DNA from: Candidatus Coatesiibacteriota bacterium
GTDB lineage: Bacteria > B130-G9
Assembly: GCA_003647755.1 (NCBI GenBank)
Contig: QMNL01000001.1
Coordinates: 1-28,172 of the forward strand
Direction of reading: 5' to 3'
DNA length: 28,172 nt
The translations under genes were made by a program, and so were the position numbers. Numbering within the stretch: position 1 is the stretch's first letter; each line of letters starts with the position of its first letter. The notes under the pieces are model-generated. The model had not been told where the DNA came from. It was given only the letters and a program-made list of their open reading frames with translations, and made no database searches. Of the stretch, positions 1-6,703 are shown in pieces.

Positions 1-673
1 GCCAGAACTCCGTGAGATGGCGCCTCGTCTTGGATTTTTCAGCTCTAAAGGCGGGACCGAAGCAATACACCTTGCCAAGAGCCATTGCCATTGCCTCGTT
101 GTACAGCTGTCCGCTTTGCGACAGATAGGCGGTCTTGTCGAAATACTTGGTTTCAAACAGCGTGCTCGTTCCCTCACACGAGGTCGGTGTGAAGATGGGG
201 GCATCAGCGAGCACGAAACCCTCGCCATCCAGAAAATCCCTTACAGCCTTCACAACGCCCGCTCTAATTCTGAGGATGGCATTCTGCCGTGCGGAGCGCA
301 CCCAAAGGTGCCGCCTCTGGAGAAGATAGCCGACCGAGTGCTCTTTTGGCGTTATCGGGTAGTTTCTCGCGATCTGACCAATCTCAATGTGCCTGAGCAG
401 GAGCTCATATCCCAGGGGAGCGCGCCTGTCCTCATTTATCACCCCACTCACAATAAGTGATGTCTCCTGCGTGAGCGAGTCAAACTTGTCAAATGTCTCG
501 CCACCCACCTCATCCTTGATCAGAACACACTGGATTATGCCGGTGCCGTCCCGAACAAGAATGAACCGTATCTTCCCGCTGGAGCGCTTGTTATACACCC
601 AGCCTCGGATCGAGACCTCCTCGCCGACGTGTTTTCCGACAGCATCAATGGTTACCACAGGCGACACCGTCAC
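1..673 (-). CDS. asnS: Asparagine--tRNA ligase, N-terminal part (cut by window start)
   Basis: Class IIb aminoacyl-tRNA synthetase that charges tRNA-Asn. The visible 224 residues read through without a stop. They start with an OB-fold anticodon-binding domain (about residues 5-105, with GWVYNKRSSGKIRF and DGTGIIQCV), then the linker YPITPKEH, then the catalytic domain with TPTSCEGTSTLF, YLSQSGQLYNEAMAMALGKV and the class II motif 2 stretch FRAEKSKTRRHLTEFW. From memory the match to Bacillus AsnS is close along the whole length. The start is GTG at 673: a stop lies immediately upstream in this frame, and a GGGAG ribosome site sits about 10 bases ahead. The GTG overlaps the TGA of the YhaM-like gene (GTGA, 670-673), which points to translational coupling. 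Motif 3 and the C-terminus lie outside the window. Confidence 0.95.
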   Translation of the reverse strand, partial: MTVSPVVTIDAVGKHVGEEVSIRGWVYNKRSSGKIRFILVRDGTGIIQCVLIKDEVGGETFDKFDSLTQETSLIVSGVINEDRRAPLGYELLLRHIEIGQIARNYPITPKEHSVGYLLQRRHLWVRSARQNAILRIRAGVVKAVRDFLDGEGFVLADAPIFTPTSCEGTSTLFETKYFDKTAYLSQSGQLYNEAMAMALGKVYCFGPAFRAEKSKTRRHLTEFW

Positions 674-1752
674 TTACGCTCGTCTCCCGTCTTGCCCGCG
701 CTGTCGCCGAAATAGACCCATCTCTCGAGGAACCTATCATAGGTCGTAAAGCCCTTAAAATTGGGGTCCTTGTGTTTCTCCACTAGCGCCCGGAACTGGC
801 CAAGTTTGGCATCAAGATTGTCGATGTAGTGGAGCGCTATCGCCTCGAGCGTCATCGGCACCTGCGGCGAGCCCCACTCGAGGCTCCCGTGGTGGCTTAT
901 CAAGGCGTGAAGCAACTTCCGCCATTTCTCCGAGGGGAAGCTATCGAACTTCTCCACGTAACGCTGCAACTGCAAAAGCCCCAACACTATGTGCCCCAGA
1001 AGCCGACCCTCCGTCGTCCGCTCCACTGCCAGATCGCTGTTGTACTCATCCATCTTGCCTATGTCATGCAATATGCAACTTGTGATGAGCAGGTCCGCAT
1101 CCAAATCGCCATATATCTCGATCACGGATGAGGCAAGGCGCAGGAGTGAAACAGTATGCTCCAAAAGCCCACCAGGATAGGCATGATGAATTGCCTTTGC
1201 ACCAGGAGCCGTTTTGAACCTGGCGACAAATTTCTTATCCGAGAAAATCTTTTCCAAAAGGGCTCTGTAATCCGGATCTGCAACTCTCTCTATGGATTCC
1301 GTTACCACCGCGAGGAGGTCATCCAGGTGCGTCTTTGGGCTATCCACGATCTCGCTGACGTCGTACTCATTATCTAAAGCTGATCTTATATGTAGCACCT
1401 TAACATTCGGTCGTTGCTGGAAAATATTAAGCCTGCCCTTCAGCTTTATCACCTGGCCTTGGCTGATGGCAGAGTCCGTGCTTCCAACGTTCTCCCAAAC
1501 AAAGGCGTCGATCTCGCCCGTGCAGTCGCTCAGCCTTAGCCTGAGGTATGGAGCACCGGCCTTCGTCTCAGAGAAAGTTTTGGACTTCAGCAGGTACACA
1601 CCTACGAAGTCGCTTTTGACTGTGGGGATATCCACGATTCTGGTAACAGTCTCACCTGACTCGCCGTCCCCTGCCTTCGGCAACTCATTCGCCCTGTCCT
1701 CGCCTGCAGATCCCGAGTCGTGTCTCAAGGGTGCGTCTGGCTTTTCTGCCAT
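670..1752 (-). CDS. YhaM-family 3'-5' exoribonuclease (OB-fold plus HD domain)
   Basis: A 360-residue protein predicted to trim RNA (and possibly single-stranded DNA) from the 3' end. After a charged, low-complexity N-terminus (about 1-33), residues 36-125 form an OB-fold nucleic-acid-binding domain. Residues 185-315 form an HD phosphohydrolase domain with the metal-binding set H199, H229-D230 (in CILHDIGKM), H287-H288 (in ISHHG) and D311. This order, OB then HD, is that of B. subtilis YhaM and staphylococcal Cbf1, which are Mn-dependent exonucleases of similar size. The gene begins 6 bases after yicC ends and its stop overlaps the asnS start, so all three are probably cotranscribed. Sitting next to the RNase YicC it may act in the same RNA decay route (inference). 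The long, acidic N-terminal tail is not usual for the family. Confidence 0.88.
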   Translation of the reverse strand: MAEKPDAPLRHDSGSAGEDRANELPKAGDGESGETVTRIVDIPTVKSDFVGVYLLKSKTFSETKAGAPYLRLRLSDCTGEIDAFVWENVGSTDSAISQGQVIKLKGRLNIFQQRPNVKVLHIRSALDNEYDVSEIVDSPKTHLDDLLAVVTESIERVADPDYRALLEKIFSDKKFVARFKTAPGAKAIHHAYPGGLLEHTVSLLRLASSVIEIYGDLDADLLITSCILHDIGKMDEYNSDLAVERTTEGRLLGHIVLGLLQLQRYVEKFDSFPSEKWRKLLHALISHHGSLEWGSPQVPMTLEAIALHYIDNLDAKLGQFRALVEKHKDPNFKGFTTYDRFLERWVYFGDSAGKTGDERK

Positions 1753-1758
1753 TCTCTA

Positions 1759-2637
1759 TTACTCGATGTTGTTCAGTTGTTCCCGGATGATCTCGATACG
1801 CGACTTCATCTTGATCGTCAGCGCCACTACCTCTTTGGACTGTGATTTAGCCGCGATCGTATTGACCTCTCGAAGCATCTCCTGGCAGATAAATAACAAC
1901 TGCTTGCCCATAGCCGATTCAGACTTGCTCAACGTCTCAAATTGCTCCAGGTGGCTGGCCAGTCGAGCCATCTCCTCCGAGACGTCTGACTTCACCAGCA
2001 GCAGGGCCACCTCCTGCTCAAGCCGGTCGCTGTCAATCTCGGCCATATCGCATTGCTTGTGGACGAAGTCGAGCACCCTGTCCCGTATCCGCTGTTCCCC
2101 TCCCGTGAAACTGCTCTCCAGCTCCTTTAAGTCCTCGTGAAGAGCAGTAATTTGCTCGATAATTTTGGCCTCAAGACTTGAGCCCTCTTTATTCCGCATC
2201 TCGACCAACTGGTCCAGGGACTGTATGATGCAGTCCTTGATTGGCTCCCAGAGCTCCGCTGTGTCCGGAGTCGTCTCCACAGAAAACGCCGGCCTGAAGT
2301 TGGCGAGCGCCTCCACCCGAATGTCGCCAGAAAGCCCGTGCTTCTTGGCAAGATGCCTCAACGTCCTCACAAAATCCTCCACTAGACCCTCGTCAACAGA
2401 GACCCTTGTCGTGCCCGTCAAGCTCGCCGGGGCCGAGACGAAGACATCAATCTTGCCACGCCTCACACGTTCCGAGACAAGGTCCCGAATCCTCTGTTCA
2501 TACTTCATGAACCCCGGAGGTGTTCGCACCGAGACATCAAGAAAGCGATAATTGACTGAGCGAATCTCGACTCTTATCTCCGCACTGTCAATAGTGCTAC
2601 TTCCCTGGCCGTAACCCGTCATGCTCTTCATCGTCAT
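1759..2637 (-). CDS. yicC: YicC/YloC family endoribonuclease
   Basis: A 292-residue member of the YicC family, which has endoribonuclease activity in E. coli (RNase YicC). The family N-terminal signature MKSMTGYG is at residues 3-10, followed by IRVEIRSVNYRFLD. The C-terminal signature is KMKSRIEIIREQLNNIE, just before the stop. The middle (about 165-260) is rich in charged helices, as expected. Length matches the usual 285-295. The ATG at 2637 follows GGGGTG; the second ATG two codons later is equally possible. It lies 52 bases after clpX and 6 bases before the YhaM-type gene on the same strand. In Firmicutes the homologue sits with gmk and rpoZ, so the clpX/yhaM neighbourhood here is different. 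Confidence 0.93.
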   Translation of the reverse strand: MTMKSMTGYGQGSSTIDSAEIRVEIRSVNYRFLDVSVRTPPGFMKYEQRIRDLVSERVRRGKIDVFVSAPASLTGTTRVSVDEGLVEDFVRTLRHLAKKHGLSGDIRVEALANFRPAFSVETTPDTAELWEPIKDCIIQSLDQLVEMRNKEGSSLEAKIIEQITALHEDLKELESSFTGGEQRIRDRVLDFVHKQCDMAEIDSDRLEQEVALLLVKSDVSEEMARLASHLEQFETLSKSESAMGKQLLFICQEMLREVNTIAAKSQSKEVVALTIKMKSRIEIIREQLNNIE

Positions 2638-2689
2638 GACAGCACCCCGAAGGCCTGACGTGGCTGTGCATCTCTGAACGAAGTGCGCA

Positions 2690-3940
2690 CTAGCCCGCCT
2701 TGCTTCTCAAAAGGGTTGGCTTGCGATGTTGGGATATGACCCCTCGAGTGATGACACACTCAGTTACACGCTTTCTGGAAGGCAGTTCATACATCACGTC
2801 CAACATGATCGACTCAAGGATCGCGCGAAGCCCCCGCGCCCCCGTCTTGCGCTTCATTGCCTCCCTGGCTATCTCACGCAACGCACTGTCGGTGAAACGG
2901 AGGCTGACACCATCCATCTGAAACAGCCGCTGATATTGCCTGACAAGAGAGTTCTTGGGCTCCTCCAGTATCCGGACAAGTGCATCCTCCTCCAGCTCGT
3001 GCAAGACGGCTACGACCGGCATCCGCCCAACAAGCTCAGGAATGAGCCCATACTTGACCAAATCCCGAGGCTCAACCTGCGACAACAACTCGTATGGGTT
3101 CATTTCTTGGTTCGCATGCACATTACCGCCAAACCCCATCTGCTTCTTTCGCACACGTCTTGCAACAATCTTCTCTAGGTCGTTGAACGCACCGCCAAAG
3201 ACGAACAGAATGTCGCGTGTGTTTATGCTCAGCGTCTCCTGATGCGGATGCTTCCGTCCGCCCTGAGGCGGCACCCCGGCCACAGTGCCCTCAACGATCT
3301 TCAACAGCGCCTGTTGCACCCCCTCGCCCGAAACATCCCTCGTGATCGAGACGTTCTCTGATTTCCTCGCGATCTTGTCTATCTCGTCGATATATACGAT
3401 GCCACGCTCCGCAGCCTTAATGTTGAAATCCGCATTCTGGATGAGCTTCAGCAGTAGGCTCTCAACGTCGTCGCCCACGTAGCCCGCCTCGGTAAGCGTC
3501 GTCGCGTCGGCGATGGCGAACGGGACCTTGAGGATCCTGGCCAGCGTCTCAGCCAGCAACGTCTTTCCTACCCCAGTTGGCCCAATCAGCAGGATGTTGC
3601 TCTTAGTTAGGTCCACATCAGATGCGCCGGCATTGGAGTTAATCCGCTTGTAGTGATTATAGACCGCCACCGACAGTATCTTCTTAGGCTTCTCTTGCCC
3701 GATGACATATTCATCGATCTGCTTTTTTATCTCAATGGGCTTGGGCAGCGTCTGAAGTCCGGGAAGCGTCCCGCTCAGAGATTCCTCTCGCCGTAGAATC
3801 TCGCTGCAAGCCCGGACGCATTCGTCGCAGATATAGACAGATTGCCCGCCAACCAGGCTTCTTACCTGGTTCCTGCTTCTGCCACAGAAAGAGCAGATAG
3901 CGTGTTCATCAATCAACTTGTGGGATCTCCCTGATGTCAT
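2690..3940 (-). CDS. clpX: ClpX, ATP-dependent unfoldase of the ClpXP protease
   Basis: AAA+ ATPase that recognises and unfolds tagged proteins and feeds them to ClpP. From the chosen start the protein has 416 residues, the normal ClpX length. The N-terminal zinc-binding domain has C16, C19, C38 and C41 (ICSFCGRS and YICDECVRAC). The Walker A motif is GPTGVGKTLLAETLA, Walker B is IVYIDEIDKIA, and the sensor-2 region reads KTGARGLRAILES. The ClpP-docking loop reads MGF (in KKQMGFGG) where most ClpX proteins have IGF. An in-frame GTG/ATG 33 codons upstream would add a tail with no resemblance to ClpX, so I place the start at ATG 3940, although its ribosome site is weak. clpP and tig, the usual upstream neighbours, are absent: pckA with its terminator precedes it. 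yicC follows on the same strand. Confidence 0.95.
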   Translation of the reverse strand: MTSGRSHKLIDEHAICSFCGRSRNQVRSLVGGQSVYICDECVRACSEILRREESLSGTLPGLQTLPKPIEIKKQIDEYVIGQEKPKKILSVAVYNHYKRINSNAGASDVDLTKSNILLIGPTGVGKTLLAETLARILKVPFAIADATTLTEAGYVGDDVESLLLKLIQNADFNIKAAERGIVYIDEIDKIARKSENVSITRDVSGEGVQQALLKIVEGTVAGVPPQGGRKHPHQETLSINTRDILFVFGGAFNDLEKIVARRVRKKQMGFGGNVHANQEMNPYELLSQVEPRDLVKYGLIPELVGRMPVVAVLHELEEDALVRILEEPKNSLVRQYQRLFQMDGVSLRFTDSALREIAREAMKRKTGARGLRAILESIMLDVMYELPSRKRVTECVITRGVISQHRKPTLLRSKAG

Positions 3941-3955
3941 AATAGCCAACTTGTG

Positions 3956-3984
3956 AATGTATTTGTGTGCCCGTGCAAAGTCAA
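3956..3984 (-). promoter_or_regulatory. Possible sigma-70-type promoter of clpX
   Basis: On the minus strand TTGACT (3984-3979) and TACATT (3961-3956) are separated by 17 bases. That is 5/6 and 4/6 matches to the consensus boxes. Initiation would fall about 9 bases before the ATG at 3940, giving a very short leader. This would fit the weak ribosome site and would exclude the longer clpX reading frame. It is a pattern match only. Confidence 0.3.
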
Positions 3985-4071
3985 CGTCAAACTTGCAGAA
4001 TCTGCCAACACAGCGCTCCCTGAGAAACATCCAAACCAAGTTACTCGAACCATGGCCCTAACCCGCAAAGC

Positions 4072-4105
4072 AAAAAGGGCAGGCGCCCCCGTGAGCGCCC
4101 GCCCT
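4072..4105 (-). terminator. Intrinsic terminator after pckA
   Basis: Read on the minus strand, an 11-base-pair GC-rich stem with one mismatch (arms 4105-4095 and 4086-4076, loop of 8) is followed at once by a run of T residues (complement of 4072-4076). It lies 31 bases beyond the pckA stop and about 130 bases before the clpX start. pckA is therefore probably a separate transcription unit and clpX needs its own promoter. Confidence 0.85.
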
Positions 4106-4135
4106 CTGCTGGAAGTCATACCTGAATCTATCGCC

Positions 4136-5899
4136 CTACAGCTGGTCTTGGATCTCCTGAGGCACGTTATATTTCCTCAGAAACTCCACCCTGTCTGCCT
4201 TCATTTTCTTGACCCAGGCGTTGTACTCATCGAGGCGCCCATTCTTCTCGTAGAAGAGTTTCGGGTTAAGTATCTCCGCCGGAACCTTCTCGAGGAGCTT
4301 CGCGTTCTCAGGCGCATCGACATCGACAATCTCGTACCCGAAGTCGGGATCGATCTTCCACTTGATCTCATCCCGGACCATCGCCTCAAGCATTGCCGAT
4401 GAGTGCCTGATCATGACTTTGAGGGCCTTACCGGCCTGACGGTCTTTCTCATCGCCACCGACATATCCCGTGTTCATCAGCCAAGTGGTAAGCCCGGGCA
4501 ACTTCTTGACCAGCTCGCTGAAACGAGCCGGCATCAGCCCAAAGGCAAGTGGGAAGAAAGGCTGCGTGAACGGAGAGCGAGTCTTGCCTCTTTCCTTCCC
4601 CGCCGCCGATGTCTTGGACGTCTCACCGAGCATGAAGTAGGCGGCAGCGCGCAGCGGCGAGGTGAAACGCACGATCCCCGGCATAGCAGCGTCTTTCCCC
4701 TCGTCCCTGTTCAGTATCCCTAGGGAGCGAAGAGGCGGGAGATCAGTCATATCCGCCGCATTATCGATGGCGTGCATAGGGATTATCGACCGTCCGTTCT
4801 GTGTCCAAACAACGAAGTCCCAGCCATCTTCCGGGATGCCGTTCTCGTCAACGACGTCATCATACTTAACCTCGCCGTTGATGTACTTCTCGACGTTTTC
4901 TTCCGGAGCGCCCGTATCGATCAGTATCTTCTTGAGCCGTTTCACGTCCTCTGGCGCAAGAGCAAACTTCGCGAAATCGAACGTTCCATCCTCGTTGAAG
5001 TAAACGTTCTCAATCCACGCGGACGGATCGACCGTCCCGTGATAGATAGTCGGCTCAGCCTCTTCCTTGAGGTCCCACGTCTTAGCGAAACAGCCGTTCT
5101 CCGTTATCGAGACCTCGCCTTCTGGCCAGATAGCGATCATATCGTCCTGGATCGGTCTGGTCAGCTCGCCCTGTTTACTGAATGTCGTTGTGGTCTTGCC
5201 TGTCCCTGAAAGGCCTAAGATGCCCATCGCAATGCGCTTGCCGCCCACGGATATCTCCTTGCAGCCGGCGTGCATCACCAGACCGCCTTGAAGATAGACG
5301 TAGTGGTTGAGCATCCTCAGCATTCCCTTCTTGCTCTCGCCAAAATAGTCAGACCCGATCACATAAGTGATCCAGTTCTCGAGGTCCACGAGCATCACTA
5401 GGTTGCCCTCCATCCCGGGAGCGTCGCAACCAGGAGTCATCACGACCCGGAAATACGGCCGATGGGGCCGTTTGATCTGTTCCTCAGTCTCCACTTCAGA
5501 ACGCGGAAACGAGAGAATCTGCTGCATCGCGGCCAAATTGGTTGCCTCAAGCGTGTAAAGCCACTGGACAGGGATGGCATGCTTTCCAAGCCCCTGATAG
5601 CCATCGACCTGAAGCAAATGGCCGCTCTTCTCGATGAACCGCTTCTGATGCTCGATGAGCTTCTCGGCCTTCTCGCGGCTCATCACCTTCCCCGAATACT
5701 TGTCCGCATCGCTCTCGGGAGCAATGATATACGTCTTGTTGGCTTGGCGAGCCTTAAGACGCGTAATCTTGTCAAGGTTACCATAGGCAGTCTTGACGAT
5801 CGCAGGCGTGTGCTTCATCGCGAGGTCGCGAAGCGCCTCTTGACTCTCGTTGATGTGATACTTCACGTTGTAGCTGGGTGGTTCCAGCCCCATCTTCAT
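4136..5899 (-). CDS. pckA: Phosphoenolpyruvate carboxykinase (ATP), divergent form
   Basis: Interconverts oxaloacetate plus ATP with phosphoenolpyruvate, CO2 and ADP, the entry to gluconeogenesis. The 587-residue protein shows SDYFGESKKG near 183, the P-loop GLSGTGKTTT (229-238), an acidic metal pair DD (252-253), GCFAK (269-273) followed by EEAEPTIY, NGRSIIPM with the conserved Arg, and a variant of the TAKxAGTE loop (ETSKTSAAGKERG). It is longer than the usual 530-540: about 60 extra residues lie between NEDGTFDFAKF and NGRSIIPM. The kinase-2 stretch, normally DDEHGW, reads DDMIAIW, so only the aspartates remain. The start ATG has AAAGAGGTG seven bases upstream (5907-5913). Monocistronic downstream, because a strong terminator follows the stop. 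ATP rather than GTP specificity is inferred from family resemblance. Confidence 0.88.
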   Translation of the reverse strand: MKMGLEPPSYNVKYHINESQEALRDLAMKHTPAIVKTAYGNLDKITRLKARQANKTYIIAPESDADKYSGKVMSREKAEKLIEHQKRFIEKSGHLLQVDGYQGLGKHAIPVQWLYTLEATNLAAMQQILSFPRSEVETEEQIKRPHRPYFRVVMTPGCDAPGMEGNLVMLVDLENWITYVIGSDYFGESKKGMLRMLNHYVYLQGGLVMHAGCKEISVGGKRIAMGILGLSGTGKTTTTFSKQGELTRPIQDDMIAIWPEGEVSITENGCFAKTWDLKEEAEPTIYHGTVDPSAWIENVYFNEDGTFDFAKFALAPEDVKRLKKILIDTGAPEENVEKYINGEVKYDDVVDENGIPEDGWDFVVWTQNGRSIIPMHAIDNAADMTDLPPLRSLGILNRDEGKDAAMPGIVRFTSPLRAAAYFMLGETSKTSAAGKERGKTRSPFTQPFFPLAFGLMPARFSELVKKLPGLTTWLMNTGYVGGDEKDRQAGKALKVMIRHSSAMLEAMVRDEIKWKIDPDFGYEIVDVDAPENAKLLEKVPAEILNPKLFYEKNGRLDEYNAWVKKMKADRVEFLRKYNVPQEIQDQL

Positions 5900-6655
5900 C
5901 GTTCCACACCTCTTTTGTTATTTGTTATCGCTAGAACTTTGGACACTTGCCAAAGCGCCGCCGCATACAAGACGTCCGATTCACAAAAAGCAACAGCTAC
6001 CATCATATTAGCCCTGGAAAATGTGGCAGCCTCAATAACTGGCCATCTTTGCATGTCCTCAAATACCCTCGACAAGTCAGCATTCGGACTGCCAATCCCA
6101 TTTACACCTCGTTGCAGAACACTCTGGAAAGAGTAAGGTTCCCGCGAAATGCGCTTGGCACATTCAAAGTTGACTTACAGAAGGACAGTGGCGATATTGT
6201 TGGGCAACTAGCCAGCCCACAGGGGCAGGATAGATTTGCATGTTGACTCGTTTGGCGCCAAGTCAGGAAAGGAAGACAGGAGTTTTCGTATCTTTTGATT
6301 GCGATGTGTTGTTGGCTTCGGGGTGGTGTTTTGGGTGAAATAAGAGTGGAATTGGGATTGACGTTATGCTGCGTTTCGGTTCCCCGAAGGGGGACTACAA
6401 TAGTAGCCGTAGGTGCAACCTACGGAATTGGTTGATGTCGGTATCCTTCGCGACCCTGAAGGGGTCGAACTGCCCCTCCATAGGGCTATGTTCAGCCCCT
6501 TCAGGGCTGTTTCCCTTTCCTGCTTTGACGCTGATCCGTAGGTTGCACCTACGGCTACCCACGTTCATCCCCTTGCGGGGATGCAGGAAGAACGCTTCAG
6601 TTGAGCAGGCCCGGGCACGATTGCGGAAACTCCTCAGGAAAGGAAGAGGTCTGCC
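5900..6655. other. Intergenic region between pckA and the radical SAM gene
   Basis: The two genes point away from each other, so promoters for both should lie here, but I find no convincing pair of boxes. Near pckA a 52-codon frame on the minus strand (5896-6054) ends at the pckA start; see the findings. A perfect 10-base palindrome TTGGCGCCAA is at 6252-6261, with TGACT (6244-6248) and AGTCA (6261-6265) on either side. From 6381 to 6582 lies a cluster of hairpins described separately. No tRNA is visible. Confidence 0.6.
6381..6582. repeat. Palindromic repeat cluster with 24-base inverted arms
   Basis: Two perfect inverted copies of a 24-base sequence, 6403-6426 and 6535-6558, enclose 108 bases. 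Each arm is itself a near palindrome (core CCGTAGGTGCAACCTACGG). Between and beside them are four more hairpins: 6381-6394 (TCCCC/GGGGA), 6451-6467 (CGACCC/GGGTCG), 6493-6509 (CAGCCC/GGGCTG) and 6567-6582 (ATCCCC/GGGGAT). The pattern resembles REP/BIME-like intergenic elements. No transposase is nearby, so mobility is only inferred. Confidence 0.8.
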
Positions 6656-6658
6656 ATA
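6641..6658 (+). promoter_or_regulatory. Ribosome binding site with probable ATA start
   Basis: AGGAAGAGGT at 6641-6650 lies five bases before ATA (6656-6658), which is in frame with the radical SAM gene. No ATG, GTG or TTG occurs in this frame between the upstream stop (6602-6604) and the ATG at 6704, yet the protein's first beta strand is encoded before 6704. Translation from ATA is therefore likely, unless a base is misread here. Confidence 0.4.
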
Positions 6659-6703
6659 GATAAGCGCGCAGTTATCATATCGCCATACTCGGACATCTCC
6701 TCG

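Noticed and set aside
17..749. Plus-strand open frames of 147 and 120 codons at the left edge
   Set aside because: They lie antisense to the clear AsnRS frame and show no protein-family features.
3941..4039. N-terminal extension of ClpX by 33 residues
   Set aside because: The extra sequence has no ClpX similarity, and a promoter-like pair lies within it; the zinc domain begins normally from ATG 3940.
6381..6582. CRISPR array
   Set aside because: The repeats are two inverted copies plus different hairpins, not direct repeats with regular spacers, and no cas gene is present.
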